From NCBI GenBank assembly GCA_022826925.1, contig JAJDTX010000164.1, forward strand, positions 108,871 through 172,870: DNA of 64,000 nt, written 5' to 3'. The notes under the pieces were generated by a model. That model worked only from the letters and a program-made list of their open reading frames with translations, made no database searches and had not been told where the DNA came from. The DNA is from Bryobacterales bacterium (GTDB taxonomy: Bacteria > Acidobacteriota > Terriglobia > Bryobacterales > UBA6623). Both the position numbers and the translations under genes were made by a program. Of the stretch, positions 36,626-46,535 are shown piece after piece. Positions within the stretch are counted from its first letter, which is position 1. Each line of letters opens with the position of its first letter.

Positions 36626-38359
36626 ATGTCAAGCAAATTTGCGTTAGGTTTATTCCACTTCAACGTACAATATGAAGTCGGAGTACCAGAAACATACCAC
36701 CGCTATGCTCGTGAAGCAATCAACCCCTTCGTGCATACACTAAACCGTAGTCCTAACTGGAATGTCTCCCTAGCAATGTCTGGAACTTGCCTAGAGTTCG
36801 TTGCGGATCACTATCCCAAGACTTTCGACACCCTAGTAGAAATGACGCACAGCGGAAAAGTGGAGCTCATTTCCTCGCTGTACACGCCAGCAATTTGGGT
36901 GGCCTATCCTTGGGAGGAATTGGCTAGCTCCATCGACGAAAATATTCGCTGCCTTGAGCGCCTTGGTTTGCCCACAAGTCGTTTTTTTCTCGCGCAAGAA
37001 TTCTTTTTTGGTGAAGGACTGCAGCAACTAATCGGTACTGTTGACGCGGCAATTTGCAAGGATGACTATCTGACTCATTTCTACGACTGGCAACCTCGAT
37101 CGCCTATAGCTGAACGTAGTGGCTTGCCTGTAGTCGTCGGATCCAATCATCTACTAAACCACTTGAACCATTTTTTGGACGATAGTGAAGTGCATCGATC
37201 ACGCACCCTGCCGAGCACACACCGACGGCTTCTGGACTGGGCTCGAGAGAAAAACCAAGGTAAGGAATTTCGAGCGTCAAAGGGGGAAATCGGCGATCTT
37301 GAGTGGTATTGGTATCACATGGGCAGCGGTCACCACTCTTGCATACCTTGGAACCCGGTCGATATTGCCAACTGCCATTTTGACCCGTCGTGGTTGAGCT
37401 TAGTAATGGATTCACTTGATTATCTCTCTGCAAATGGATTCATAATGACTACGATTGGCAACTGGTTTGACAGAGTAAGGGGGAATCCACGCCAAAGCCT
37501 TCCGCAGTTAGTGGAAGGCAGCTTGAACAGTGCCGATAGTGGTGGCGTACTGACTTGGATGGGGCAAGAAAAGAATGGATGGGAGGAGAACGATGCCGTG
37601 CTCGCTCGCACATCTCGCTCACGAATCCAACTGCGCTCTGTCGAGGCCTTACTCTCTGAGACTCCAGCAAGCGTGGGACCCGCATTGCACCAGGCAAGAA
37701 AAGCTCAGATGCTCGCTGAAGGCAGCGGTCCGCTAGGTTGGCAACCGACGCCGCGCGAAGTTCAGTACGGACTTCAAGCGAGTGGAGATGTCTTGGCCGT
37801 CACCGGCCAGATTTTGGATGAGTATGGTAAATCCGTCTCCGACGTCGCGACAGATCGACCGCCACGACTCGACTATGATTCGAGTTTACGTTGCGTTTCA
37901 TCACTGGATGATGTGGTGAGTTCTGCTGGGATTGGCTCTGAATCGATCAGTATCACGCAAATTGGCGACGGAGTAATGATGTTGGAAGCGGATTTCCTGC
38001 CTGCGTCAAGACATTTTGGAATATTGTTTTCTTATAGTACTAAGTTTCTCTCGTATAGCCCGAGCGGTCTCGAGCAGACATTGGTTCACGTACCGCTCAA
38101 CCAACTTCGCCTATCAGAGGTTTGTCTGCCATTAGCCAACGGTTTGTTGCGAATCCAAGAAAATCTATATGTGGTGAAGGATCTCCGCTATTGTCACGTA
38201 GCCGCTCGCATCCAAAAATCCACAGGCTTCGCAGAGTTTGCAATCACATCCTCGGACATGGCGGTTCGAAGATATCGCTGGAGATTTTATGTACTGACTG
38301 GCGCGTCTGGTGAGAGTGCGATAGATTTCGCCAATACCTTGAATCGTTGCGGAATATGA
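36626..38359 (+). CDS. Glycoside hydrolase family 57-like protein
   Basis: 577 aa from ATG at 36626, 10 bp after the thioredoxin-like stop. The GH57/GH38-type (beta/alpha)7 barrel is suggested by LGLFHFNVQYE at the N-terminus, NWNVSLAMSGTCLEFVADHY, GKVELISSLYTPAIWV (G.vEl...p) and FLAQEFFFGEG, whose Glu is at the position of the GH57 nucleophile. The C-terminal half is beta-rich and not recognised. GH57 enzymes are alpha-glucan-active, but here a role in the peptide cluster cannot be excluded. The gene is visibly richer in A/T codons than the backbone. Confidence 0.65.
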   Translation: MSSKFALGLFHFNVQYEVGVPETYHRYAREAINPFVHTLNRSPNWNVSLAMSGTCLEFVADHYPKTFDTLVEMTHSGKVELISSLYTPAIWVAYPWEELASSIDENIRCLERLGLPTSRFFLAQEFFFGEGLQQLIGTVDAAICKDDYLTHFYDWQPRSPIAERSGLPVVVGSNHLLNHLNHFLDDSEVHRSRTLPSTHRRLLDWAREKNQGKEFRASKGEIGDLEWYWYHMGSGHHSCIPWNPVDIANCHFDPSWLSLVMDSLDYLSANGFIMTTIGNWFDRVRGNPRQSLPQLVEGSLNSADSGGVLTWMGQEKNGWEENDAVLARTSRSRIQLRSVEALLSETPASVGPALHQARKAQMLAEGSGPLGWQPTPREVQYGLQASGDVLAVTGQILDEYGKSVSDVATDRPPRLDYDSSLRCVSSLDDVVSSAGIGSESISITQIGDGVMMLEADFLPASRHFGILFSYSTKFLSYSPSGLEQTLVHVPLNQLRLSEVCLPLANGLLRIQENLYVVKDLRYCHVAARIQKSTGFAEFAITSSDMAVRRYRWRFYVLTGASGESAIDFANTLNRCGI

Positions 38360-39060
38360 CGGCATTATTTATTTCAATTTCTAGGTAGATTTTCGGCAGG
38401 AATAATTGCTACTTTGGAGAAGATCTCCATTACTCGCGTGGCGCGCTCCCACGACAACCTCATGTAGGTTGGCACTTTATGCTCAGCCGCGTCCACGGCA
38501 GCCGCCGGATTGAACAACTTCGGTCGTAGCTAGTCGGCGACTGGCCGCCACTATGGACTGGCGGCATTCGTGGCGCGCTATTTCTGCATGCATGCGGTGT
38601 GCGATGGAGGCGGCGTGACCCGCGAGCTGGCCGGCGACGGCGGGAAGTCGGTCTAACGGGTCTCGGTCCCGCACGGAAGCACAGCTGTGCCTAGGACCAC
38701 GATCTTCTGGCTGCCGCACTCATCGACCACCACCACCCTGACCGCAACCGGACGATGGACCCGCCCTTAGCGCGCCTTCATGATTGGTGGCGTCCGGCCA
38801 GAGTGGCCAGCCAGTCCCCTTCCAAGGACTACCGCAGGAAGGGGGGAGTAGCTGCCCAAACCCAGCTTGACCGAGCCGATACGAGTCTTCCAGCGGCGGT
38901 CGTGGCATTCGTTGCCTTGGGCATCCGGTTCGTGCTCTCTGTTGCGGCAATGTGCAAAGATGCGTAATGTCGTTTTTCATCGTGAGCCTTTCTGGTGCGG
39001 ATTCTGGAAACTCTGGCACACAAAATTCCGGAAATTCTTTGCGCCAGCGTAAGCCCTGGC
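38360..39060. other. 700 bp without a supported gene
   Basis: Short frames on both strands have no known motifs and are crossed by stops. Likely eroded mobile DNA. Confidence 0.4.
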
Positions 39061-39099
39061 AAGGAGGAAGCGATGAGCTGAAACCTTGCATTGCGAGCC

Positions 39100-39520
39100 A
39101 GCAGGTTCGACACCTGTCTGGCAAAGGCGCAGCCTGCCAGCCGGAAGCGAGTGTTGCATGGCGTGCGGCAACGCACGTCGTGCAGCGTACACAGCGGGTG
39201 GCGAAGCGAAGCTATTTAGCCTCGAAATCGGCAATGTCGACGCCTTCGTTCTAGAATTCGCGGAGGCAGCACCACAAGCGCCGCTACAGGCGCAGCGGGT
39301 CGTCCGGGGTCCGAGAACGTTTGCATAGCCATGGGATGGCTCGTCGGGAAACCTAGGAGGCCGTGCGCCAAGAAGGCGCACGGGAGGGCGCAAGCCCACC
39401 GTGCAGCTGTGCTGCACAAGAGATGGGGAAAGGCCCCCCGGAGCCGCCGTGTAGGCGGAGGCTCCAAACCGCCCACCGCTGCTGCGTTTAAGAGGCGTGG
39501 TGGTAAGCAGGTGGGAAAAA
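39100..39520 (+). ncRNA. Heavily structured candidate non-coding RNA, class unknown
   Basis: A dense series of near-perfect hairpins: CTGGCA/TGCCAG with inner GGC/GCC (39118-39140); CGTGCG-GCAA-CGCACG (39162-39177); GTGCGCC/GGCGCAC with 5-nt loop (39363-39381); GGGC-GCAA-GCCC (39386-39397); GTGCAGC/GCTGCAC with 3-nt loop (39401-39417); GGAGCC-GCC/GGC-GGCTCC (39440-39465); CCCAC..CTGCT/AGCAG-GTGGG (39472-39515). Two loops are GNRA tetraloops only on the plus strand, which suggests the transcribed strand. No protein frame explains it. It could be an intron or omega-RNA-like guide scaffold, but I see neither a reverse transcriptase nor IscB nearby. Confidence 0.5.
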
Positions 39521-39578
39521 GGCCGGGCGATGATCCGGTCAGGTATGGATTGCGGAGTCGAACGCAAGTGAACCGCTG

Positions 39579-40223
39579 ATGAAGTGTCGAAAAGGTCCTT
39601 TAGATGATGTCAAAACCGGGGCGCGGCCAGTACAGCATTTTCCGTCGCGCAAGCGGGAGGAATTCCAGCAAGCCCGCGAGCAGGTGCTGGCGGACATCGC
39701 GGTTGCGGTGCAGCGCAAGCGCCTGTCCGGGGAGGCCAACATTGAGCGTCGGATCGGCGAGCGGGCCAACCGCTACAAGGTGCGTAACCACCAAGGATCT
39801 TCTGCGAGTCCGTCGGATCTACATCTACAGCGAGGAGCACTTGCGGGGCCATGTCCTCTCGCGGCTGCTGTCCTACTCCGTTGAGTGGCGCAGGCGGCGG
39901 CTGGCAGCGCTGCTGTTCTAGGACGACGACGACCCGGCTGCGGGGCGGGCTCAGCCGAAGACCCCGGTTCGGAACGGCACCGGGTCTCACCGCGCGCCAA
40001 GCGCAAGGCCGACACCAAGGCCACCGTGCGGGGCTTTCCGGCCCACAGCTTCACGACCCTGGTAGGCGATCTGTCCAACATCCCCCTGAACTGCGTGGTG
40101 CTTCCCATCCAGCAGCTGACGGCGGCCACCGTCAGCATCCAGCCCACTCTGCTGCAGAGCAGGGCCTACGAACTCCCGGGAGTCGGCCCGAATCAGGCCG
40201 TTCACATAACCGCGACAGGTTGA
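39579..40223 (+). pseudogene. Relic of an IS1634-family transposase (C-terminal part)
   Basis: Blocks in three frames match the C-terminal half of IS1634-type transposases: FPSRKREEFQQAREQVLADI, then NIERRIGERANRYK; IYSEEHLRGHVLSRLLSYSV with EWRRRRLAALLF; then GFPAHSFTTLVGDLSNIPLN and a closing AYELPGVGPNQ. Frames change near 39790 and 39921. The N-terminal catalytic part is gone. Confidence 0.7.
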
Positions 40224-40484
40224 CAGTTGTGCCCGGATAGCCGAAGACCAATCGATTCAACGGGTTGTGCCGCAAGGACATTGAAACGGGTGCGAAGTTC
40301 TGGCTAGGATTGAGGGGACTGGCCACATGGCTCATGAGAGGTTGGTACCAATCCGACGCTGGAGACTCGCGACGACCCTATCCTGTGAGTGGCCATTGGA
40401 TCCTCACCAAAGGGAACATTGCTCATGCGTTACACAATAGATACGAGAGCTAAGAAGAACCGGCACAAAATCGAATCGACCGAC
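40224..40484. other. Leader region of galE
   Basis: No supported gene. An in-frame ATG at 40425 precedes galE by 60 bp, but the conserved protein starts at 40485. Confidence 0.4.
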
Positions 40485-41492
40485 ATGCCCTTGTTGGTTA
40501 CAGGAGGCGCAGGCTACATCGGAAGCCATGTTGTGCTAGCGTTCCGTGAAGCTGGGTATTCAGTAATAGTCTTGGACGATCTCTCGACGGGGCATCGCCG
40601 GGCCGTACCGGTCGACGCCGAATTCGTGGAGGGTGACGTTTCTGATACTCGTGTGGTCTCCGACCTGATCGCTGACTACGGAATCGCATCGGTAGTACAT
40701 TTGGCTGCACAGACGAGTGTACTAGATTCAGTCCATGATCCGCTCCTGTACTACCTCAAAAACAGTGTTGCAAGTGCGAATCTGCTCCGTGCATGTATTG
40801 AAGGCGGAGTACGAGTATTCATGTTCTCTTCGACAGCAGCGGTCTACGGCGTTCCATCGCTAGTTCCGGTCACCGAATCTGCCCCAACGAATCCAATCAA
40901 CCCGTACGGCAGGTCAAAGCTAATGACCGAATCGATGCTTCGAGATCTCTCCGCGGCCTATGGCCTAAGTTACGTCGTTCTTAGGTATTTCAACGTCGCA
41001 GGTGCTGATCCGAGTGGGCGCGCAGGTCCTTCCAACACGAGTTCCAGACACCTAATCAAGCTTGCTAGCGAAGCTGCGATCGGTGCGCGTGATTACGTAA
41101 CGGTGTATGGGACCGATTATGACACTCCGGATGGGACTTGCGTGCGCGATTACATTCACGTCTCCGACCTTGCACATGCCCATGTCGCCGCTCTTCGCGC
41201 TCTGAGCGACGGAAAAATCAATCAATGCGATCCCGTATTCAATTGTGGTTACGGCCATGGCTTTTCGGTGCGTGAAGTGCTCGCTACGGTCCGACGCCTC
41301 GGCCGGGTTTCTTTCGAGGTTCGTAACGGTTCGCGTCGAGTTGGAGACCCGCCTGTGCTCGTTGCTGATACAAGAAGAATTCGCTCGAAGTTGCAATGGT
41401 CACCGCGCTACGATGACCTGGACCTTATCATTCGCACCGCGCTTGTCTGGGAGGAGAGACTGGCTGAATGCCAGAACGGGTATTCGCACTGA
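40485..41492 (+). CDS. galE: UDP-glucose 4-epimerase
   Basis: 335 aa from ATG at 40485, directly before the Rossmann motif LVTGGAGYIGSH. It interconverts UDP-glucose and UDP-galactose with bound NAD. Diagnostic blocks: VVLDDLSTGH-like LDDLSTGHRR, VVHLAAQTSV, the catalytic S/T and Y-x3-K pair (FSSTAAVYG ... YGRSK), YFNVAGADPSGR, CVRDYIHVSDLAHAH and NCGYGHGFSVREV. The preceding in-frame ATG would add 32 polar residues and is unlikely. Its A/T-richer codons resemble the 33-38 kb cluster, so both may share an origin. Confidence 0.95.
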   Translation: MPLLVTGGAGYIGSHVVLAFREAGYSVIVLDDLSTGHRRAVPVDAEFVEGDVSDTRVVSDLIADYGIASVVHLAAQTSVLDSVHDPLLYYLKNSVASANLLRACIEGGVRVFMFSSTAAVYGVPSLVPVTESAPTNPINPYGRSKLMTESMLRDLSAAYGLSYVVLRYFNVAGADPSGRAGPSNTSSRHLIKLASEAAIGARDYVTVYGTDYDTPDGTCVRDYIHVSDLAHAHVAALRALSDGKINQCDPVFNCGYGHGFSVREVLATVRRLGRVSFEVRNGSRRVGDPPVLVADTRRIRSKLQWSPRYDDLDLIIRTALVWEERLAECQNGYSH

Positions 41493-42270
41493 GGTTGCAC
41501 GCCATAAGTTCAAGATTTATCGGAATCGGTACATGGAACTCTGAAGAACAAGAAGCCCTTCAGATTCCACCTCGCGGCCGACACCCTGCCCTCCGGTTGC
41601 TTTCCAGCAGTGCCTCGACTTAGCTTGTTCCTTGGCTGTCTCGGCCGTTTCTGGCTTCGTGCCCGTTTAGGGTTTCGGTAATCAGCACACCCCGGCCAGC
41701 GGGGAGTTAACCCCACTCTCAGATATAGCGATCCTTGTCCGAGCGCCAATGGGACTCCAACCCACCTGATCTGAGCACTGCCCAGCACCCACTTTGGGCC
41801 TCTCCGCCGCGCTGCCAGCCCAAGCCGGCCCTCTCGGGTTCTCGGTTGGCACGCACCACGCCTCCGACAGGGATTCCCGTGTTGCTGTTGTCTCGCTCTT
41901 GCACACAGACCGCGGTCAATACCTCGGTGCAGGCAACCGGTGCTGGTGTCGCTCGCTTCCCGGTCACTGGCAGCCTTCCCTTAACAACAGGCCGGTCGGC
42001 TTCCGCACCATCCTTTTGAGTCCTGCTCGGTGTTTACTGCACGGTTGTAACCTGCACGCTCGCTGAACCGGCCAAGGCGGCTCTTTTCCATCGAAGTGCT
42101 TTGGTCCGTTTCGTTACTTCCTCGAACCGCTCCGATTGCTACCGGCCGGGGCGGGGGTCTGCCAGTTGCCGCACGATGGATCGATCATAGGTCTCACAGT
42201 GTCGAGGGATTCACTGAGCACACCATTGGGTTGGCGATCCCCAAGAGTCAACCACTGCCGTTACTATTCG
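41493..42270. other. 778 bp with no supported gene
   Basis: Overlapping frames on both strands around 41700-42020 have low-complexity composition and no known domain. Probably eroded mobile or repeat DNA. Confidence 0.4.
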
Positions 42271-42999
42271 TCAAGCAGCACCAGCAGGCTCTACCCCGTC
42301 AACGGTGTGATCGACAATCCTTCCGTCGAATAGTCGCACTATTCGCTCTGCGTAGGTCTCGAATCGCGGATCGTGCGTCACCATGCAGATGGTCGCTCCG
42401 CCGTCATGGACATCTCGCAGCAACTCCATGACGGCCTCACCATTCTTCGAGTCGAGATTCCCGGTCGGTTCGTCGGCGAGCAGTACTGACGGCTCGCCAC
42501 CGAGCGCCCTAGCCACTGCCACCCTCTGCTGCTGACCACCCGACAGCTGCGACGGATAGTGTTTCATCCGGTGTGCCATCCCGACCCGCTCCAGGGCTTC
42601 CTCGACCCGCTTCTTGCGCTCGGATGCTGGCATGCCCCGGTCCGTTAGCGGCAGTTCGACGTTCTCGAAGACCGTGAGATCGCCGATCAAGTTGAACGCC
42701 TGGAAGATGAAACCGATCTGCCGGTTCCGGATGCGGGCGCGCTGCTTCGCCTTCAGGCTCTCGACAGACTCGCCGTTCAGCCGGTACACCCCCTCGGTCG
42801 GGGTATCGAGCAACCCCAGGATCGATAGCAGGGTTGACTTGCCGCAGCCTGATGGACCCGAGATCGCCACGTACTCGCCATCCCGAATCTCAAGATCGAT
42901 ACCCGAAAGCGCGTGCGTCTCGACCTCATCGGTGAAGAACACCTTGGACACGTCTTCCAAGCGGATAAGTGGCGCACTGCCGTTAGTTGAATCTGCCAT
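42271..42999 (-). CDS. ABC transporter ATP-binding protein (MacB/LolD type)
   Basis: 242 aa with all ABC ATPase motifs: Walker A GPSGCGKST, Q-loop FIFQAFNLIGDLTVFENVEL, signature LSGGQQQRVAVARAL, Walker B VLLADEPTGNLDS and H-loop VTHDPRF. The spacing and FQAFNL/DLTVFENVELPL block are typical of MacB/LolD ATPases that pair with FtsX-like permeases. The HlyD-type adaptor gene lies 40 bp upstream in the same operon, but no permease gene is adjacent. Confidence 0.95.
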   Translation of the reverse strand: MADSTNGSAPLIRLEDVSKVFFTDEVETHALSGIDLEIRDGEYVAISGPSGCGKSTLLSILGLLDTPTEGVYRLNGESVESLKAKQRARIRNRQIGFIFQAFNLIGDLTVFENVELPLTDRGMPASERKKRVEEALERVGMAHRMKHYPSQLSGGQQQRVAVARALGGEPSVLLADEPTGNLDSKNGEAVMELLRDVHDGGATICMVTHDPRFETYAERIVRLFDGRIVDHTVDGVEPAGAA

Positions 43000-43039
43000 T
43001 GCCTAGCTTGCTGCCTCCTTGTGCCACAGAGCTGACCGG

Positions 43040-44293
43040 CTATTCGAGCCGGATCCTGTCATAGGCGTCCCACGCCGACATGTCGGATAAGACCACCTTG
43101 TCGCCCTCGCTCAGGCCGGAACGAATTTCGATCGTGCTGACTGAAACCTTGCCCACCTGAGCTTGGACGCGCGAGGCGTGCGTGTGGTCGCCCTCCAGCT
43201 TGAAGAGTCCCATGAGGCTCTCCTCCCTAGCATGGATGGGGCGCCCCACGTGCAGCACATTCTCAAGCCGCTCAAGTTCGATCGTCCCGTCGACGCTGAG
43301 GTCGGGCCGAGCGCCCCGGGGCATTTCGCCGAGCAGCCGGATGTCCACGAGCACGGTTCCCTCGATCGCGGCCGGATCGATGCGCGCAACCTCACCTTCG
43401 ATCACCCCGTTCCGGGTGTCGACCTCCGCGCGCTGCCCAACCGCTACGTCTTTTACCAACGTCTCTGGGATCTTGAGTTCCGCCTTCAGGTGCGTCGGGT
43501 CGGAAACCCGGGCCAACTCGTCACCCGGGGCAACCAGCTGCCCGACCTCGACATCCATGAGCTGGAGGATCCCGTGCAGACCAGCCCGAACGCTGAGCCG
43601 GTCGACCTTGTCTTGGCGGAGCGCGAGGAGGGCTTCCATCTGCTCAATGCGAGCCCGCTGCGCCGCCAGTTGCGCTTCCACGGATGGCTTGCGGGCGTCC
43701 CCGCGAGCCCGTTCTAATTCAAACCGCTTCCGCAATTGTTCCATGGCCACGCGCGACTTCATGAGGGTGACTTTGTCTGTAAGTCCGGACTTGGACAGCT
43801 CGAGATCGGCATCGTGCTGCGCCTTGGCTTGCAGGTACTGTCCTTCGAAGTCAGCGGTTAGGGACTCCTGGGTAAGTCGCTGGTCCTCAAGCTGGGCCTG
43901 GAGATTCGCCAACTCGGCCTGGGCTTCTCTCAGCTGGGCCGCGGCGTCTAGGTATTCCTGCTCGACTTGCGGGCTGCTGAGTTCCAGCAGGACGGTGCCC
44001 GGCTCGACAGGCTGGCCGGGCTGGACGAAGCGTCGCTCGATGCGACCCGCGTCACTCGCCGCGATCACGACCACGGTCTCGGGCACCAAGGTGCCGATGC
44101 CGCGAACCTGCCGCAACATCTCGCCGCGTTTGACCGTGTCTGTGAAGACCACCGCGGCATCCACGCCCGGCGCCGCTGGCTCGATGCGGGACACGGCCCA
44201 AGCCACAGCCAGAAACGTGACAGCCGCAGTGGACCCGACGGCTAGCTGCCGGGTGCGTTTCCGCTGGGCATACCCTATGCGTGGCTTGTCCAT
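43040..44293 (-). CDS. HlyD/MacA-type periplasmic adaptor (membrane fusion protein)
   Basis: 417 aa. One N-terminal membrane helix (LAVGSTAAVTFLAVAWAV) follows a basic start. The lipoyl-like domain halves are VVIAASDAGRIERRFVQPGQ and LSVRAGLHGILQLMDVEVGQ, with a long coiled-coil hairpin between (LREAQAELANLQAQLEDQ ... LAAQRARIEQMEALLALRQ). A beta-barrel domain follows (LKAELKIPETLVKDVAVGQ). It links an inner-membrane ABC exporter to an outer-membrane channel. It is the first gene of a two-gene operon with the ATPase. Confidence 0.92.
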   Translation of the reverse strand: MDKPRIGYAQRKRTRQLAVGSTAAVTFLAVAWAVSRIEPAAPGVDAAVVFTDTVKRGEMLRQVRGIGTLVPETVVVIAASDAGRIERRFVQPGQPVEPGTVLLELSSPQVEQEYLDAAAQLREAQAELANLQAQLEDQRLTQESLTADFEGQYLQAKAQHDADLELSKSGLTDKVTLMKSRVAMEQLRKRFELERARGDARKPSVEAQLAAQRARIEQMEALLALRQDKVDRLSVRAGLHGILQLMDVEVGQLVAPGDELARVSDPTHLKAELKIPETLVKDVAVGQRAEVDTRNGVIEGEVARIDPAAIEGTVLVDIRLLGEMPRGARPDLSVDGTIELERLENVLHVGRPIHAREESLMGLFKLEGDHTHASRVQAQVGKVSVSTIEIRSGLSEGDKVVLSDMSAWDAYDRIRLE

Positions 44294-44850
44294 GCGAAGG
44301 CCAGCCTAGTCAGTCCGCAATGCATCAGCTATTGTAGCTGCCGATGCTTTGGGTTCCGAATTCTACCCGGTTTGGCGGTGCCGGAGCAAAGCGGGACTTG
44401 GATGAGGCCATGCTTCGGCCCGCAATGGGGAGGCAGCGGTCGGGACCATCGTAAGTTTATGGAGCAGCGGGTCAGACATGGGTGCGGCACCAATAGCCCC
44501 GGCTGGCTGGGCCGGTCCATGCTGGCAAGGCCGGTGGCAGCGGTCATAGTCTATTTCCCCAAAAGACGGGGGCGCATCGACGCTCCTGCTAACAGGGGAT
44601 GATGCGCCAGCGCCTGATCGTGACCATGTCCACACCGGCCTGTAGGAAGGGGGAAGCTTCGGTGTGCCTCTTGTTACGAGCTTGGAAGAAGCACGTTAAC
44701 GACAGGGCACCACGCCCGTGTAGCGGGTTGGTTCAACCTGTGATTATTCCGAGTTCCATGCGAATCGCATCCCGGACTGTACTGCGTTCGCGCAACACGT
44801 GCGCCGCGAGGCCGCACTGCGCGGCTTCCCCTAGGCCCAGCGGCACGTTG
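44294..44850. other. 557 bp with no supported gene
   Basis: Upstream of the adaptor gene and of the ISKra4 relic. Short frames only. It may contain the promoter of the exporter operon and the lost 5' part of the relic. Confidence 0.4.
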
Positions 44851-45240
44851 CGCTCGGGGACAGAGCATTGTGGTTCTGGGGCTTATGCCACGAGCAGTTC
44901 CCGGGCGCGATTCAAGTCGTCGACCTCTGGCACGCCAAGCAGGCTCTGTGGGACATCACCAAGGAACTGCACCGGGACGAGACGAGACTCATCGCACTTG
45001 AGGCCGGTCGTTTGCAGGCCGTGCTGGCGGCCCTGCGCTCTGCCAGCGGCAACGAGAAGGCGGCGAAGTGTGCCGAGTACGTCCAACACAATCGCGCATG
45101 GCTGCGCTATGCGGACTTACGCGGGCCTGTGTGAGGGTTCCGACACGTCGGAGAGCGGCTGCAAGAGTATCCTCAGAGCAAGGTCGAAAACGTCCGGGAT
45201 GCACTGGACTGTCTACACCCCCCGATACGCTCTCCGATAG
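44851..45240 (+). pseudogene. Relic of a second ISKra4-type transposase
   Basis: The first frame reads LWFWGLCHEQFPGAIQVVDL followed by WHAKQALWDITKELHRDETR, the region after the second catalytic Asp. A frame change near 45120 leads to ESGCKSILRARSKTSGMHWT, the family's C-terminus (E.GCK.I..R.K.SGM.WTV). It differs in sequence from the element at 28.6-33.2 kb, so it is an older, independent insertion. Confidence 0.75.
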
Positions 45241-45516
45241 TCTGTAGACAGAGACGCCATACAAGCCATCAACACGACTATCCGCGACGCCGACCCAAAC
45301 TGGATGCGCTTCGCGGGCGTGTACGCACATGTGCCGGGACGCTCACGCGAGGAGATCGAGGGCTGCACCTGAGTTTGAGGGTGTTTGCGGGTACCGCACA
45401 CCCGCCCATCCAGTTCGGCTACGAAATCCGCGCCAACCTGAACAAGTTCCCGCCAACCGAAGATCCGACGGTCGAGTAACTCTGGCGAACGCTTCCTCAA
45501 GCAGCCCGACAGCCCC
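45241..45516. other. Short remnants with broken coding character
   Basis: Two consecutive frames look like pieces of one former gene: RDAIQAINTTIRDADPNWMR (before 45370) and HPPIQFGYEIRANLNKFPPT (before 45478). Both end in stops. No family is recognised. Confidence 0.3.
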
Positions 45517-46392
45517 GTGAACTGGCCGATGAAGAACCCAACGCCACCGCCTGGAATCCGAACATCGCCAGACTTCTCGACAATGTACCAACGGTGGGAT
45601 GACTACCGCAAAGGCCGGGACCAGCTCGATAGCGTGGCCCATTTCCAGCTGACGGAACTCCAGCGAACAGTCGGCCAAGTGCCCGGTAGCGGCTCGGGCT
45701 GGGAGAACGCAGCTGAGGAATACCGCATCAAAGAGGCAGTGCTCAAGAAGATCTGGAAGCTGTCGTCGAAGCATGTCCGAAGGGCCAATGGCAAGGAAGC
45801 CCCCCTCCAACCTGAAGAACAACGCTTTCTCGAGGAAGCGACATACGCGATCTTCATGCAGATGTGGATCAAGGCGCACGCCCCGGACGAGGCCCTAGCG
45901 TGGATCACGGTGTCCGATCTACCCCGGAAGCCTAGGGAGCAGGTCGAACTGCCGAGAAAGGAGGCGCAGACACTGTTCGCCGCCGGAAAGCAACTTCGGC
46001 AAACTGCCAACGACCTGTATCAAATGCTAGAGAGACAGACCCCTCCGTACAGATTCAATCGGTTCGCCGGCCAATCGATCTGCGTGCCAGTCATGCAGGC
46101 GCTTGCCGCCGAATACTTGCTGAAAGCACTGTCAGTCCGAGACAGCGGAACCTACCGACAGGAGCACGACCTGTTCAACCTGTACGAGGCCCTTAGTTCG
46201 GAAACCAAGGACCGCATCGCCGCACTCAGTACATCCCACAACAGACTGGACATGCCCGAATTCCTGAACGCGCATTGGAACGACTTCGTGAAGTGGCGGT
46301 ACGTAATGGAAGGCCGACTCGTAGACTCCAATCCGCCGGAGTTCGACAGGGCCCTAGCAGTGCTAAGCGAAGCCTTCGAAAACGACAGCTAG
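45517..46392 (+). CDS. HEPN-like domain protein
   Basis: 291 aa from GTG at 45517; ATG at 45529 or 45583 are alternatives. The N-terminal half is helical and charged without a known family. The C-terminal part (about 175-270) has the HEPN pattern: CVPVMQALAAEYLLKALSVR, then YRQEHDLFNLYEALSSETK and a closing helix pair. The canonical RNase motif Rx4-6H is not exact here (R-Q-E-H), so activity is uncertain. HEPN proteins are common in abortive-infection and toxin-antitoxin systems; the neighbouring integrase and defence genes agree with that. Confidence 0.6.
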   Translation: MNWPMKNPTPPPGIRTSPDFSTMYQRWDDYRKGRDQLDSVAHFQLTELQRTVGQVPGSGSGWENAAEEYRIKEAVLKKIWKLSSKHVRRANGKEAPLQPEEQRFLEEATYAIFMQMWIKAHAPDEALAWITVSDLPRKPREQVELPRKEAQTLFAAGKQLRQTANDLYQMLERQTPPYRFNRFAGQSICVPVMQALAAEYLLKALSVRDSGTYRQEHDLFNLYEALSSETKDRIAALSTSHNRLDMPEFLNAHWNDFVKWRYVMEGRLVDSNPPEFDRALAVLSEAFENDS

Positions 46393-46535
46393 GCGCGTCT
46401 CGCCGTTGATGGCCCGTAGGTGCCGACGTCATGTAGACCGATTCCACACTTCTACGGCATCGTGCTCATATGTATCGAGCATGCGCCGCGCCCGTGCGGG
46501 GGGCGATCCCATGCTAGGGTGCAGGTCAGTGTCGG

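Noticed and set aside
39061..39520. A group II intron
   Set aside because: No domain V-like GAGCCGTATG hairpin and no reverse transcriptase or maturase frame; kept only as an unclassified structured RNA.
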